Notes: generated by a model from the sequence alone, not told the origin. Positions 17,340-27,175 are shown, counted from the first letter of the stretch. The stretch is 64,000 nucleotides of DNA from Nostoc linckia FACHB-104 (GCF_014696615.1 NZ_JACJQJ010000025.1:1-64000); one strand, 5' to 3'. A program made the numbers and translations.

Positions 17340-18296
17340 ATGTCTGAGCGTAGTTACGCCATTTTAGGTACTGGTGCATTAGGTGGTTTTTATGGTGCCA
17401 AGCTGCAAAAAGCTGGTTTAGATGTCCACTTTTTGCTGAGAAGTGATTATGAATATGTCAAAAAATCGGGTTTGGTGGTGGAGTCAATTGATGGTGATTT
17501 CACGCTGACTCAAGTCAACGCCTACGATGATGTCGCCAAAATGCCACAATGCGATGTGGTGGTTGTGTCGCTGAAAACTACACAAAACCATTTACTACCG
17601 CAGATGTTACCGCCCGTGGTTAAGGATAATGGGGTGGTGTTGGTGCTGCAAAATGGACTGGCGGTAGAAGAGGAAGTTGCCAAGATAGTTGACAATGTGA
17701 CTATTATTGGCGGGTTGTGTTTTCTCTGTTCCAACAAAGTAGCAGATGGACATATTCGTCATCTGGACTATGGACAAATTACTTTGGGAGAATATGCTGC
17801 TAACTACGATCCGATGGGGATGACACCCAAAATGCAGCAAATAGCTGATGACTTTACCAATGCAGGTATCGCTATCGAGTTAACTGAAGATTTGTTACTC
17901 GGGCGATGGAAAAAGCTGGTGTGGAATATTCCCTATAATGGGCTGTCTGTGATTCTTAACGCTAGAACTGATGAGTTAATGGCGAATATGCACACCCGTG
18001 AGTTAGTTGAACAGGTGATGTATGAAGTTAGCGCTGGGGCGAAGACGGCGGGGAGGGTGATTACTGAAAGTTTTATTCAAACTATGTTGGAGTACACGGT
18101 GAAGATGAAGCCTTACCGTACTAGCATGAAGATTGATTATGACGAACGCCGTCCTTTAGAAGTGGAAGCGATTTTTGGGAATCCGTTACGGAAAGCGCAA
18201 GCCGCAGGGGTTGATTTACCGTTGATTCGGTGTTTGTATCAGCAGTTGAAGTTTTTGGATATGGGGAAGGGGGAATGGGGAAGGGGGAAGGGGTAA
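17340..18296 (+). CDS. Ketopantoate reductase family oxidoreductase (ApbA/PanE-like)
   Basis: A 318-aa NAD(P)-dependent reductase. The N-terminus has the Rossmann loop ILGTGALGGFYG (about 8-19); the linker has QNGLAVEEEV; the C-terminal helical domain has the Lys/Asn block RWKKLVWNIPYNGLSV and MKIDYDERRPLEVEAIFGNP, typical of the PanE family. PanE reduces ketopantoate in pantothenate synthesis, but many paralogues act on other 2-oxo acids, so the substrate is unproven. The last 11 residues (MGKGEWGRGKG) are encoded by a G-rich repeat reaching the stop codon, so the native C-terminus seems replaced or extended by repeat DNA. Confidence 0.88.
   Translation: MSERSYAILGTGALGGFYGAKLQKAGLDVHFLLRSDYEYVKKSGLVVESIDGDFTLTQVNAYDDVAKMPQCDVVVVSLKTTQNHLLPQMLPPVVKDNGVVLVLQNGLAVEEEVAKIVDNVTIIGGLCFLCSNKVADGHIRHLDYGQITLGEYAANYDPMGMTPKMQQIADDFTNAGIAIELTEDLLLGRWKKLVWNIPYNGLSVILNARTDELMANMHTRELVEQVMYEVSAGAKTAGRVITESFIQTMLEYTVKMKPYRTSMKIDYDERRPLEVEAIFGNPLRKAQAAGVDLPLIRCLYQQLKFLDMGKGEWGRGKG
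18263..18293 (+). repeat. G-rich repeat inside the 3' end of the reductase gene
   Basis: Five runs of 4-5 G separated by AA or AAT, translated as the Gly/Lys-rich C-terminus of the upstream protein and ending at its stop codon. It fits a G-quadruplex pattern on the coding strand. Confidence 0.7.
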
Positions 18297-18369
18297 TGGA
18301 AAGGAGGGAAACGCACCTGGAATTATCTGCGGTGCGTTGTGCTTGGACTTTTGACTCTTGACTCTTGAC

Positions 18370-19890
18370 TCACCTCAAAGTGGCGAGGAGTTCTAGTACT
18401 ACACCATTTGTCCAGCCGAAGCCGACTTCGTTGGAACTGTAGCCAAAGCAAATTTCGTCGGAAACGTTGGCGGAACAGCGTTCTACGTCGTATTTTTCGA
18501 CTAGGCTACCGCGACGCTCAAATTCTTTAATTACCATAGCTAAGAATTTGCGGGCAATCCGATCGCCTTCTTGATGATAGCCGTAACGGTGCAATCCTTG
18601 GACGGCGATTAATGTTAAGGGTGCCCAGCCAAAGGGTGCGTCCCATTGGTTACCTGTAACGCGGGTGCTGGTAAATAATCCCCCTGGGGCTTCAAATAAG
18701 GAGAGATTTTCAACGACGCGTTTGGCTTGTGCGTCGGAAGCGACTCCTACCCATAGGGGATAAAAGGTGGTAGCAAATTCGTATTTGCGGCGGTTTCCAC
18801 TTTGAAAGTGATAGTCGAGATAAAGTCCCTGTGCTTCATCCCAAAGACATTGATCGATGCGATCGCGTCTTACCTCTGCGCGATCGCGCCATTGTTGGGC
18901 TAGTTCTTTATTACCAAGAATATAGTTGATTTGCGCCAAGTCTTGTTCCATTTGGTAAAGCAAGCTGTTGAGACACACGGGCGCATAATGGATAATATCA
19001 ATACTAAAGGGGCCAAAGCGATTGCTGATATCAAAGCCAGATTCGCGCATGGTGCGATCGCCTTTGTAAAACAAGTTGCTTAATTCGTCTGTTTCTCGGT
19101 CATAGTAAAGGCTGACATCATAATCTTCTATCTCAAATCTTTGGTAGTATTCCTTAACTCGTTCGTAGTGACATTTCCCTTCCTCATCGCGTTCAGAGAA
19201 CAAAACTTCTGGTGCTGGGCCTTCGCCTAAAGCATAATATCTTGATAAACCTGTGGCGGGGTTGAGATGAGGTGGTACTACCCAGTAATAGTAAAATTGC
19301 TCTAACAGTGGTACTGTTGACCTCAGCCATTCTTCATCTTGGCTGTGCTGAAACATCGCCAAAACCATTAAGCTGAGGACGGGGGGTTGCGATCGCGACA
19401 GCATATAAGTACGGTTGGAATTAAGGATTGTGCCGTAATTCTGTACTTGGTAAAGTAGCTGATCGACTTGACTTTGGGCTAAATCCGATTCGCCATCACG
19501 TAATAAACCTAGCAAAATAAAATAGCTGTCCCAGCCGTACATTTCGTTAAAGCGTCCACCAGGAACAACGTAATCGCCTGGGAGATATAGCAATCCATGT
19601 TCTTTGATGGCTTCGGCTTCGGGGGGTAAGGTGCGAATTTCAATTTGGCGGACATGTTCTTTAGATAGCGATCGCTCTAAGACAGACTGAACATTGGGAC
19701 AATCTTCTCTAGGGGAAATATAGATAATCCAGGGGCTATTGGGTTTGTGTTCTAGTTTGGCATCTTTGATAGATTGCAGTAAATGTTCGTGCGATCGCGT
19801 TAAGGTTTTCCAGGTTTTTTTGATATATGTTCTGACAGCTTCAATTTGTGTGCTGGTAAATAGGGATTGGGTGGAAGTTTGAGGTGTCAT
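18370..19890 (-). CDS. treH: Trehalase (GH37)
   Basis: About 506 aa. It carries the GH37 trehalase signatures PGGRFNEMYGWDSYF and, near the end, NQWDAPFGWAP, plus QPPVLSLMVL and the C-terminal VEKYDVE and GFGWTNGV blocks. It hydrolyses trehalose to two glucose. I chose the ATG at 19890 (MTPQTSTQS). An upstream in-frame ATG (19968) would add 26 residues encoded by an interspersed repeat (QNLKSKIQN), so it is probably not used. No signal peptide, so the enzyme is cytoplasmic. It is the last gene of the treZ-treY-treH set; in Nostoc relatives this trio controls trehalose build-up during drying. Confidence 0.93.
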   Translation of the reverse strand: MTPQTSTQSLFTSTQIEAVRTYIKKTWKTLTRSHEHLLQSIKDAKLEHKPNSPWIIYISPREDCPNVQSVLERSLSKEHVRQIEIRTLPPEAEAIKEHGLLYLPGDYVVPGGRFNEMYGWDSYFILLGLLRDGESDLAQSQVDQLLYQVQNYGTILNSNRTYMLSRSQPPVLSLMVLAMFQHSQDEEWLRSTVPLLEQFYYYWVVPPHLNPATGLSRYYALGEGPAPEVLFSERDEEGKCHYERVKEYYQRFEIEDYDVSLYYDRETDELSNLFYKGDRTMRESGFDISNRFGPFSIDIIHYAPVCLNSLLYQMEQDLAQINYILGNKELAQQWRDRAEVRRDRIDQCLWDEAQGLYLDYHFQSGNRRKYEFATTFYPLWVGVASDAQAKRVVENLSLFEAPGGLFTSTRVTGNQWDAPFGWAPLTLIAVQGLHRYGYHQEGDRIARKFLAMVIKEFERRGSLVEKYDVERCSANVSDEICFGYSSNEVGFGWTNGVVLELLATLR

Positions 19891-19989
19891 ACCATTTTGG
19901 ATTTTAGATTTTAGATTTTGGATTGTGCATCTATGCTTGTGTAAATTCATGTCACAATCCTTGTTCAAATTTCTACCATTAGCAATTGA

Positions 19990-20106
19990 TGGGAAATTTT
20001 TCTCACGCAGAGGCGCGGAGGCGCAAAGAAGAATGAATTTGAACCGCAGATAAACGCGGATAAACGCAGATAAGAAAGATTTCTCTGTGTTCTCTGCGTC
20101 TCTGCA
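19990..20106. repeat. Interspersed repeat in treY-treH spacer
   Basis: The spacer is almost entirely made of phrases that recur in Nostocales intergenic DNA: CGCAGAGGCGCGGAGGCGCA, the repeated unit AACGC(A/G)GATA, and TCTCTGCGTCTCTGC. Related units occur at 23041-23110 and 27265-27312. Confidence 0.65.
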
Positions 20107-20111
20107 ACTAA

Positions 20112-22907
20112 TTACTCAGCACTCACTATTAAAGCTACGGGAAAATGCGCTAGTGCTGCGCCGATGGATAATGTTCCTGTCGCTTTTAGGGATTGCTGAG
20201 TTAGCAGGTTTTTCCAGGTAGCGGAGGTTCCTTTGGGTAATTGTAGGTGTGTATCTTGCCATACCGATTCGCCTAAGGGATATTCCCCAGGTTGAATGAG
20301 GCTGGTGAGAAAGCGTGGGGCGATCGCGATCGCTGTTTGATTTCCCTGCTGTCTGGCAAAGGCAATAATATGATTAGCGTGGGTTCCCTGAATTTCTAAG
20401 GGGAGATATTCACCGTCTTGGAATAATTGTAGGTAATCTATTCTGGCTTTTAGGGCTTGGACTGTTAAAAAGAGTTTGATTCTCCCATCGGTTTTGGCGG
20501 TGAGTAATTCCTGAATTAAGCCCAGAATGTCGGTTTTGATTTGCTGCTTGATGTCACTTAAATAACTCCGGCGTTGTTCAAAATCTACGGGGCGACGGTT
20601 ATCGGGATCGACTAAGCTGAGTTCCCAAAGTTCGGTTCCTTGGTAAAAGTCGGGTACGCCTGGGGCGGCGATTTTTAATAGAGTTTGAGAAAGGGAGTTG
20701 AAGATACCATAATTGGCGATTCGCTGTTGAAACTCGCGAAAATCTGTGAGGAAGTCTTGGGAGATTGATGGATCTAAGACTTTCTCCACAAAAGCTGTAC
20801 AAGCTTCTTCATATTCGCTATCGGGACGCAACCATGCTGTATGTACTTTCGCTTCCCGAATCGATTTAATGATGTATTCTTTCACCCTTTCCCCAAAGGA
20901 TGAATATTCATGTTCCGCGAAGGGAAAAGCGCCAACTAGTGTTTGATAAAGGAAGTATTCATCATTGCGATCGGGCATAGTTGCATTTTTGCGCTTGCTT
21001 TTGTGCCCTTGATTCATGCTACTCCACTTGTTGACTCGCTGTTCCCACTCATCGGGGATTTCTGATAGCACATTTAATCTGGCGCGCACATCTTCACCCC
21101 GCTTGGTGTCGTGGGTGGCGGTGGTGTTCATGGTATGGGGCCAAGTTTCTTGATGCTTGTGGTTAAAGCTATGAAATTCGCCCAGAGAAATACCAAAATG
21201 ACTGGGATTTCCGCCGACTTCATTGAGGGAGATAAAGCGATTGTAAGAATATAATGTGGTGTCTTCTACACCTTTCGCCATCAATGGCCCGGTGTATTGC
21301 TGCATCCGCATGACAAAATATAGCCATTGTTCCCGTTCTGTTTGAGTGAGGGAGTCATCAAACTCCAGTAGCATCAGCTTTTCAATGAAGTCCATCTCAT
21401 GCTGTAACAAAGGCGCTTGGACTTTGGCTTGGCGAATTACTTCCTCAATGTAGACGCGATCGCCTTCTTGGATGCCATTCGGTGTAATATAGGTGCGGTA
21501 AACAGGGAAGAGAGTGAGAATTTCTGCGATCGCTCTTTTTAGTCCATTAACTGTAAAATCATTGCCAAAGCGATATTTGCTGGAAATATTCTTTAACAAA
21601 ATTGCCAAATTATCAACGTCGCCTGCTAAATTCTTTTCTAGAATCAGGTGCTTATTCTTGTTGACAAGGGATGCATAATCTACTTGATTACCGATAAATT
21701 TTTGATAAATTTGCTCAAATTCTGACTCGTTGGCTGATTGACAAAATACGCCATTGACATAGTTTAAAAAGTCATATCCAGATGTACCTTCAATTCTCCA
21801 GTTTTCTGGTAAATCTTCGGTAAGTTCCAAGATTTTTTCAACAGTGATGTAGACATCACCCATCTTTTCTTGGAGTCTTTCTAAATATTGACTGGGGTTA
21901 TAAAGTCCATCGATATGGTCAATCCGTAACCCTGTAAATTTGCCTTCTTCTACTAACTTTTGAATTAAGCTATGGGTGTTATTAAAAACCCGCAGTTCTT
22001 CAACTTTTACCGAAATCAGTTCATTGACAGTAAAGAAGCGGCGATAGTTCATTTCTTCCGCACCAACTTTCCAAAAAGCGAGGCGATAAAATTGCTCTTT
22101 GAGGATATCATCGAGCAAATTAAAGCTTTCGGAATTACCTGGTTCGCCGTTGAATGTTTGCAGGTTTTCGTCAATGAACTCGCGGATATCATTATTGCTA
22201 GTATAAATTTCCCAAACTAAACCTTTAATAAAGGCAATTTGGTCTTGACGCTGTTTACCAGCCACCTCAGAAGGGACATTTTTCAGAATGTAGAGAATAC
22301 CCAACAATTTAATAAAATCAGGGTGATTGCGTCCTAAAGTCCGGGTAAGTCTGCCCAGATTATAAGTGAGGAATTTGGTGTAAGATTCTAACCGCAGGGG
22401 TAATTTTAAACTGTAATAATTAACGGTTAAGCCGTTTTGTTCATATTGCAATTGAATGTCTCCCTTTTCCAGGGAAACACCATAAAAGTCTCCCAGCAAA
22501 GGCGCGAGTATGCGCTGTTCGCGATCGCCAAAGGGAACATTCCAGCATAAATCGAAGTAGTCGGTATAGCTGGAATCTGGGCCATGTTCTAACACATCCA
22601 TTAAGTAGGCGTTTTCGCTACTGTAAGCCATGTGGTTAGGTACAATGTCTTGTAACCAGCCCATACCAAGGGATTGCAGTTCACTAACTAAGGCTTCAAA
22701 GGAATCGGTACTACCTAATTCAGGATTAAGTTGAGCAGCATCTACGACATCATAGCCATGTGTACTACCGGATCTAGCTTTGAAGATGGGGGAGGCGTAT
22801 AAATCAGAGATACCTAAATCAGCGAGGTAAGATGCGATCGCCTTTGCGTTGTCAAAGCCAAATTGTGATGTAAATTGAATTCGATAAGTAGCTTTAGGAA
22901 TTCGCAT
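20112..22907 (-). CDS. treY: Malto-oligosyltrehalose synthase
   Basis: About 931 aa, GH13. TreY turns the reducing-end alpha-1,4 bond of a glucan into an alpha,alpha-1,1 bond, giving maltooligosyl trehalose. Visible GH13 blocks: DIVPNHMAYS, the nucleophile region GLRIDHIDGLYNP and TATHDTKRGEDVRARL with its HD pair, and PGVPDFYQGTELWE near the C-terminus. The N-terminus PKATYRIQFTSQFGF is the family's usual beginning, so the start is the ATG at 22907. The open frame continues 71 codons upstream, but that stretch is interspersed-repeat DNA and not genuine protein. It works directly with TreZ, encoded 246 bases upstream. Confidence 0.95.
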   Translation of the reverse strand: MRIPKATYRIQFTSQFGFDNAKAIASYLADLGISDLYASPIFKARSGSTHGYDVVDAAQLNPELGSTDSFEALVSELQSLGMGWLQDIVPNHMAYSSENAYLMDVLEHGPDSSYTDYFDLCWNVPFGDREQRILAPLLGDFYGVSLEKGDIQLQYEQNGLTVNYYSLKLPLRLESYTKFLTYNLGRLTRTLGRNHPDFIKLLGILYILKNVPSEVAGKQRQDQIAFIKGLVWEIYTSNNDIREFIDENLQTFNGEPGNSESFNLLDDILKEQFYRLAFWKVGAEEMNYRRFFTVNELISVKVEELRVFNNTHSLIQKLVEEGKFTGLRIDHIDGLYNPSQYLERLQEKMGDVYITVEKILELTEDLPENWRIEGTSGYDFLNYVNGVFCQSANESEFEQIYQKFIGNQVDYASLVNKNKHLILEKNLAGDVDNLAILLKNISSKYRFGNDFTVNGLKRAIAEILTLFPVYRTYITPNGIQEGDRVYIEEVIRQAKVQAPLLQHEMDFIEKLMLLEFDDSLTQTEREQWLYFVMRMQQYTGPLMAKGVEDTTLYSYNRFISLNEVGGNPSHFGISLGEFHSFNHKHQETWPHTMNTTATHDTKRGEDVRARLNVLSEIPDEWEQRVNKWSSMNQGHKSKRKNATMPDRNDEYFLYQTLVGAFPFAEHEYSSFGERVKEYIIKSIREAKVHTAWLRPDSEYEEACTAFVEKVLDPSISQDFLTDFREFQQRIANYGIFNSLSQTLLKIAAPGVPDFYQGTELWELSLVDPDNRRPVDFEQRRSYLSDIKQQIKTDILGLIQELLTAKTDGRIKLFLTVQALKARIDYLQLFQDGEYLPLEIQGTHANHIIAFARQQGNQTAIAIAPRFLTSLIQPGEYPLGESVWQDTHLQLPKGTSATWKNLLTQQSLKATGTLSIGAALAHFPVALIVSAE

Positions 22908-23040
22908 AATATTGACTTGTAAATAGTGTTGACGGATGACTGTTGACTGTTGACTGGGAAGAGAGATTTTTATGAGTGCTGGTGTACGCAGTTCATGACG
23001 ATTGTTGTTTGAATTTATAAATTTGGATGCGATTATTTCT

Positions 23041-23110
23041 TTGCGTCTTTGCGTGAGATTTCTTTTCAACGAACCGCAAAGGCTCGTTGGCGTAGCCTCT
23101 CGCAGAGAAT
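23041..23110. repeat. Interspersed repeat in treZ-treY spacer
   Basis: Contains TTTGCGTCTTTGCGTGAG and the common Nostocales phrase GGCTCGTTGGCGTAGCCTCTC. It fills part of the 246-bp treZ-treY gap and creates a false N-terminal extension of treY. Heptamer repeats (TGTTGAC) lie next to it near 22928-22955. Confidence 0.65.
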
Positions 23111-23153
23111 AGAAGGACAAAAAGAGAAAGAAAATAAGAGAGAAGAAGAGGAA

Positions 23154-25004
23154 TTAAATCTCTAATTCATACAGCACTAAACTGTGAGGTTGCAGTTGCA
23201 ATTCTTGTCCTACAGATAAATTATTAGGTGCTGGTGAACCAGGGCCAGACCATACTGTATCGGCGGAGTCTAATTTTTTATGAGCAGTGCTTGCAATTGG
23301 TAAGGTTAATGTTATGGGAGATTGATGAAAATTCATGGCAAATATTACTTGATTAGCTTCACTCCAACGCCGCACTATGACTAATTGTTTTTCTTCATTG
23401 CTAGTCGCTTCGATGCAATTGCGGTCTTTTTTCAAAAGTGCGGGATGAGTTTTGCGCCAATTAATTAACTCCCGATGCCAATCTAATAAAACCTTGTGTT
23501 TACCTTCGTTGCGTAATTGCCAATTCATTTTACAACGCAAAAAAGTTTCTGCCGATTCTGGATCTGGTGGATCTTCATCATAGTGAAATGCTTCAAATTC
23601 TTGTTTACGTCCTGCCCTTACTGCTTGAATTAAATCAGGGTCGGAGTGACTTACAAAATACATGAAGGGTGCAGTTTCGCCATATTCTTCACCCATGAAT
23701 AATAAAGGTAAGTAAGGCGATAGCAACACAGCGCCAGCAGCTAATTTTAATCCTTCAAAAGAAATCCGACTCCAAAGGCGATCGCCTTTCATTTGATTGC
23801 CGATTTGGTCGTGATTTTGGATGCAAACGGAAAATTGGAATGGCGGGCGATCGCGGCAAGGGATACCATGAAATCGTTTGCGATGGGGGGCGTATAGCCA
23901 ATCGTAGATGAAGGTATCTTGGTAAGCTTTAGCTAGTTGGGCGCATTCGCCATAATCTTGATAATATCCTTGGCGATCGCCTGTTAACAGTGCGTGTAAT
24001 GCATGGTGAAAATCATCACTCCACTGTGCATCCAGTCCATAACCACCTAATTCTGGTGGGCGAATGATTTGGGGATTATTTAAGTCACTTTCGGCGATTA
24101 AATAGCGTTTGCAATTAGCATTCTGGCAAAAATGATGTACTGCTTCAGCTAATTCCCACAGAAAATGTTTTGCGCCTAAATCATAAATTGCCTGAATCGC
24201 ATCCAGCCGCAAAGCATCAATATGAAATTCTCCCAACCAATACAGCGCATTTTGGATGAAATAGTGACGCACACCTTGACTGTGGGCATCATCAAAATTC
24301 ATCGCATTGCCCCAAGGGGTTTTATAGGTTTTAGTAAAATAAGGCGCGAATTGACCCATATAGTTACCTTCTGGGCCAAAGTGGTTATAAACCACATCCA
24401 GCACTACAGCAATGCCATGTTGATGACAAGCATTCACCAGTTCCTTTAAATCTGCCGGCGTACCGTAGGAATTTTGCACAGCAAACGGGTAAACGCCATC
24501 ATAACCCCAGTTACGATATGCTAAATCCGGTTCAATATGAGTATCTCCGGGGAACTGGGCAATGGGCATAAGTTCAATAGCATTAATTCCCACTTCTCTA
24601 AGTTCTGCTAGGCGGGGAATGATCGCTTTAAAAGTGCCCTCGGGTGTAAATGTGCCTACGTGAAGTTCATAGAAAATCATCGCTTCCAAAGGCACACCAG
24701 TCCAGTTGTCATCTGTCCAATTGAACTGCGGATCGACAACCTGTGAGGGGCCATGAACTCCTTCGGGTTGATACTGGGATGCAGGATCGGCAAAAGCGTT
24801 TTCTCCATCCAAAACATAGCGATAAAGCGTATCTGGATAGACATCATTTACTTTCGTCTGCCAGTATCCCGCTTCTATGTGTGGTTTGAGCGGAATTATT
24901 TCTTCCTGCGGTTTCAAAATTTGTACCGCAACGCTATTTAGTGTAGGCGACCAAACTGTAAACTCGCACTCTCCGTTACCCAAGTAGTTAGCACCAGTCC
25001 TCAC
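23154..25004 (-). CDS. treZ: Malto-oligosyltrehalose trehalohydrolase
   Basis: A 616-aa GH13 enzyme that releases free trehalose from maltooligosyl trehalose made by TreY. Residues 1-90 are an N-terminal beta domain of the E-set type. The barrel has YELHVGTFTPEGTF, VVYNHFGPEGNY, the nucleophile D268 in DALRLDAI and the acid E305 in IAESDLN, then NHDQIGN. The start is a GTG at 25004 with a strong GGGAGGA site seven bases upstream. It is the first gene of the tre set. The glucan donor is probably glycogen, from which debranching would supply chains; no debranching enzyme is in the window. Confidence 0.96.
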   Translation of the reverse strand: MRTGANYLGNGECEFTVWSPTLNSVAVQILKPQEEIIPLKPHIEAGYWQTKVNDVYPDTLYRYVLDGENAFADPASQYQPEGVHGPSQVVDPQFNWTDDNWTGVPLEAMIFYELHVGTFTPEGTFKAIIPRLAELREVGINAIELMPIAQFPGDTHIEPDLAYRNWGYDGVYPFAVQNSYGTPADLKELVNACHQHGIAVVLDVVYNHFGPEGNYMGQFAPYFTKTYKTPWGNAMNFDDAHSQGVRHYFIQNALYWLGEFHIDALRLDAIQAIYDLGAKHFLWELAEAVHHFCQNANCKRYLIAESDLNNPQIIRPPELGGYGLDAQWSDDFHHALHALLTGDRQGYYQDYGECAQLAKAYQDTFIYDWLYAPHRKRFHGIPCRDRPPFQFSVCIQNHDQIGNQMKGDRLWSRISFEGLKLAAGAVLLSPYLPLLFMGEEYGETAPFMYFVSHSDPDLIQAVRAGRKQEFEAFHYDEDPPDPESAETFLRCKMNWQLRNEGKHKVLLDWHRELINWRKTHPALLKKDRNCIEATSNEEKQLVIVRRWSEANQVIFAMNFHQSPITLTLPIASTAHKKLDSADTVWSGPGSPAPNNLSVGQELQLQPHSLVLYELEI

Positions 25005-25390
25005 GCAGTATCCTCCCGTTAGATAATGTGTGCCGAATTGTGGCTTGACTTTTGGTTATCCCAATTCTGCAAAATCGAGCAACAAATTGAATGTTTAGAA
25101 AGTCAGATTTAATCTGATTTTCTCAATTACAAAATAGGAATTGGTTAGCAAAAAATCCTGCCAGATAGCATCATGGATTGTCTAGCAGAGAATTTACCAG
25201 CACCCACAGGCGGATTTTTTTAAGCTGAAAAGCTTGTCTATTCACCTAGATGAAGAAGATGCAGTGAAAAAACTCTATCGAATTGAGTAATTTGGTCAAA
25301 TTACTTGATGTCTTGGCAGGTAAATCAAGAATCATCACACATGAGAAAATGCAATTATGACAATCTCTTGATAAGCGTACAGATATTGAC
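25005..25390. other. Divergent promoter region treZ / Rpn-like gene
   Basis: This 386-bp AT-rich spacer between divergent genes must hold the tre promoter and the promoter of the gene at 25391. I see no convincing operator, strong hairpin or repeat. Confidence 0.45.
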
Positions 25391-26281
25391 ATGATTGACC
25401 ACGACCGTTTATTTAAAGAACTAATTTCTACATTTTTTTTGGAATTTTTAGAATTATTCTTTCCCCAGGTAGTGGCTTACCTAGAACCTGAATCATTGAA
25501 ATTTTTAGACAAAGAAGTATTTACCGATGTTACGGCTGGCGAACAATACGAAGCTGATTTAGTAGCACAAATAAGATTTCGAGAACAAGAGACTTTTTTT
25601 CTCGTTCATATCGAAAACCAGTCATACCCCCAAGCTGATTTTGGGCGGAGAATGTTTCGATATTTTGCGCGCTTATTTGAAAAGTACGCATTACCTGTAT
25701 ATCCCATAGTGATATTTTCTTACGACACCCCACGCACACCCCAAACGAACATTTACCGTGTCGAGTTTCCCGACAAAACCGTTTTAGAATTTAACTATGG
25801 GGTAGTTCAACTCAATCAATTAAACTGGCGTGACTTTTTACAGCAAGAAAACCCTGTAGCCAGCGCTCTAATGGCTAAAATGAATATAGCACCCTCAGAA
25901 CGTCCCAAAGTCAAGTCTGAATGCTTGCGTTTGTTAGCAACTTTACGACTTGATCCAGCCAGAATGAAAATGATTTCAGGCTTTGTTGACACCTATCTCA
26001 AGTTAAACGCAGCAGAAGAAAATATATTTCAAACTGAGATTGCTAAATTTGAACCAGCCAAACAAGAGGTAGTTATGGAAATTGTTACTAGTTGGGAATT
26101 AAAAGCAAAACAGGAACTAATTATACGCCAACTTAACCGAAAAGTGGGTGCGATCGCACCTGAATTGCAAGAACAAATTCTCCAATTACCTAATACCCAA
26201 TTAGAAGAGTTAGGTGAAGCTTTGTTAGATTTTACAAGTCAAGAGGATTTGATAGCTTGGTTGCATGGAGTGGAAGAGTAA
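25391..26281 (+). CDS. Rpn-like PD-(D/E)XK nuclease family protein with DUF4351
   Basis: A 296-aa protein of the transposase-derived Rpn/PD-(D/E)XK group that is widespread and multi-copy in cyanobacteria. The nuclease core has D56 in YEADLVAQI and E75-N-Q77 in VHIENQS, the group's variant of the E-x-K motif, followed by RMFRYFARLFEKY and PVYPIVIFSYD. The last 60 residues (NRKVGAIAPELQEQILQLP to LIAWLHG) match DUF4351. Rpn relatives in E. coli promote recombination-linked DNA cleavage, but whether this copy is active is unknown. The ATG is at 25391; no transposon ends are evident. Confidence 0.85.
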   Translation: MIDHDRLFKELISTFFLEFLELFFPQVVAYLEPESLKFLDKEVFTDVTAGEQYEADLVAQIRFREQETFFLVHIENQSYPQADFGRRMFRYFARLFEKYALPVYPIVIFSYDTPRTPQTNIYRVEFPDKTVLEFNYGVVQLNQLNWRDFLQQENPVASALMAKMNIAPSERPKVKSECLRLLATLRLDPARMKMISGFVDTYLKLNAAEENIFQTEIAKFEPAKQEVVMEIVTSWELKAKQELIIRQLNRKVGAIAPELQEQILQLPNTQLEELGEALLDFTSQEDLIAWLHGVEE

Positions 26282-26326
26282 AATAATTGGCGATCGCACT
26301 CCCTAAATCTTTCTTTCAAAAGAAAT

Positions 26327-27115
26327 TTATGTGGGGTTAATGCGCTTTGCTAGCCAATAAAATAATGATGGCAAGTATCTTTTAAAATACACCATCAAAA
26401 TATCCGCACCGCCAATATAAACTTCTCGTTGCTGGCGATAAATACTTTTGATGATTTTTTGAGCGCAAACCTCAGCCGTCATCCCTTTTGCTTGCCCTTC
26501 ATCCATTTGCTGATGTAAACTTCCATCAGCAGTTAAAGCATTAGCTGAAATATTAGTTTTAATTCGACCAGGACAAATAATAGTAATAGAAATCCTATTT
26601 TCTGGTTTTAACTCTATCTGTAATGTCTCAAACCATCCATGTAGCGCGTGTTTTGAAGCTGCATAGGCTGAACGTAGCGGAAAGCCAAATTTTCCTACAA
26701 GGCTGGAAATAACTGCAATTTGTCCGCCACATTGTTTAATCATATATGGCAGAAGTTTTTTAGTAATATTAATCGTGCCAAAATAGTTGACTTCCATAAT
26801 TTTTCTATCAACTATTTCTTGAGTATCAATTGCTAAAGAACGTTGGCTGATACCCGCATTATTTACTAATACATCTACTTTGCCGTAATAATTTATAGCT
26901 GTATTAACTGCATTCTCTACAGCTATAGCATCGGTAATATCAAGGGGAATAATTAAACATTCGCTCTTTATTTGCTGTTTAACTCTTTGCAATTCCGCTT
27001 CTTTTCGTGAGGAAATAATTAGCTTTGCACCTTGATTAGCAAATTGATAAGCTAATGCTTCACCAATACCAGAAGATGCCCCAGTAATCCAAACAACTTT
27101 ATCTAAAAAAAGCAT
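26327..27115 (-). CDS. Short-chain dehydrogenase/reductase
   Basis: A classical SDR of 262 aa. It has the cofactor loop TGASSGIGEA (11-20), D59 in IIPLDITD, NNAG (85-88), and the catalytic Ser at 137/138, Y151 and K155 in SAYAASKHALHG. The arginine at 37 after the second strand (SSRKEAE) suggests NADP preference. PGRIKTNIS follows the active site. The C-terminus is hydrophobic (LMVYFKRYLPSLFYWLAKRI), suggesting membrane association, as in DHRS7-like SDRs acting on lipids or steroid-like substrates. The substrate is unknown. It faces the upstream nuclease gene convergently. Confidence 0.92.
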   Translation of the reverse strand: MLFLDKVVWITGASSGIGEALAYQFANQGAKLIISSRKEAELQRVKQQIKSECLIIPLDITDAIAVENAVNTAINYYGKVDVLVNNAGISQRSLAIDTQEIVDRKIMEVNYFGTINITKKLLPYMIKQCGGQIAVISSLVGKFGFPLRSAYAASKHALHGWFETLQIELKPENRISITIICPGRIKTNISANALTADGSLHQQMDEGQAKGMTAEVCAQKIIKSIYRQQREVYIGGADILMVYFKRYLPSLFYWLAKRINPT

Positions 27116-27175
27116 TTTAAAAATTATAAACTATGAATTATATAGGCATCTGATTTGAGTTTTTTTAAAATCTCA

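Noticed and set aside
19891-19968. Extended N-terminus of treH
   Set aside because: The extra 26 codons include repeat-derived sequence; the ATG at 19890 gives the expected protein.
22908-23120. Extended N-terminus of treY
   Set aside because: The extra 71 codons are interspersed repeat; conserved TreY begins at the ATG at 22907.
25391-26281. Active insertion sequence at the Rpn-like gene
   Set aside because: No terminal inverted repeats or target duplication flank it; the family is normally a stand-alone gene in cyanobacteria.
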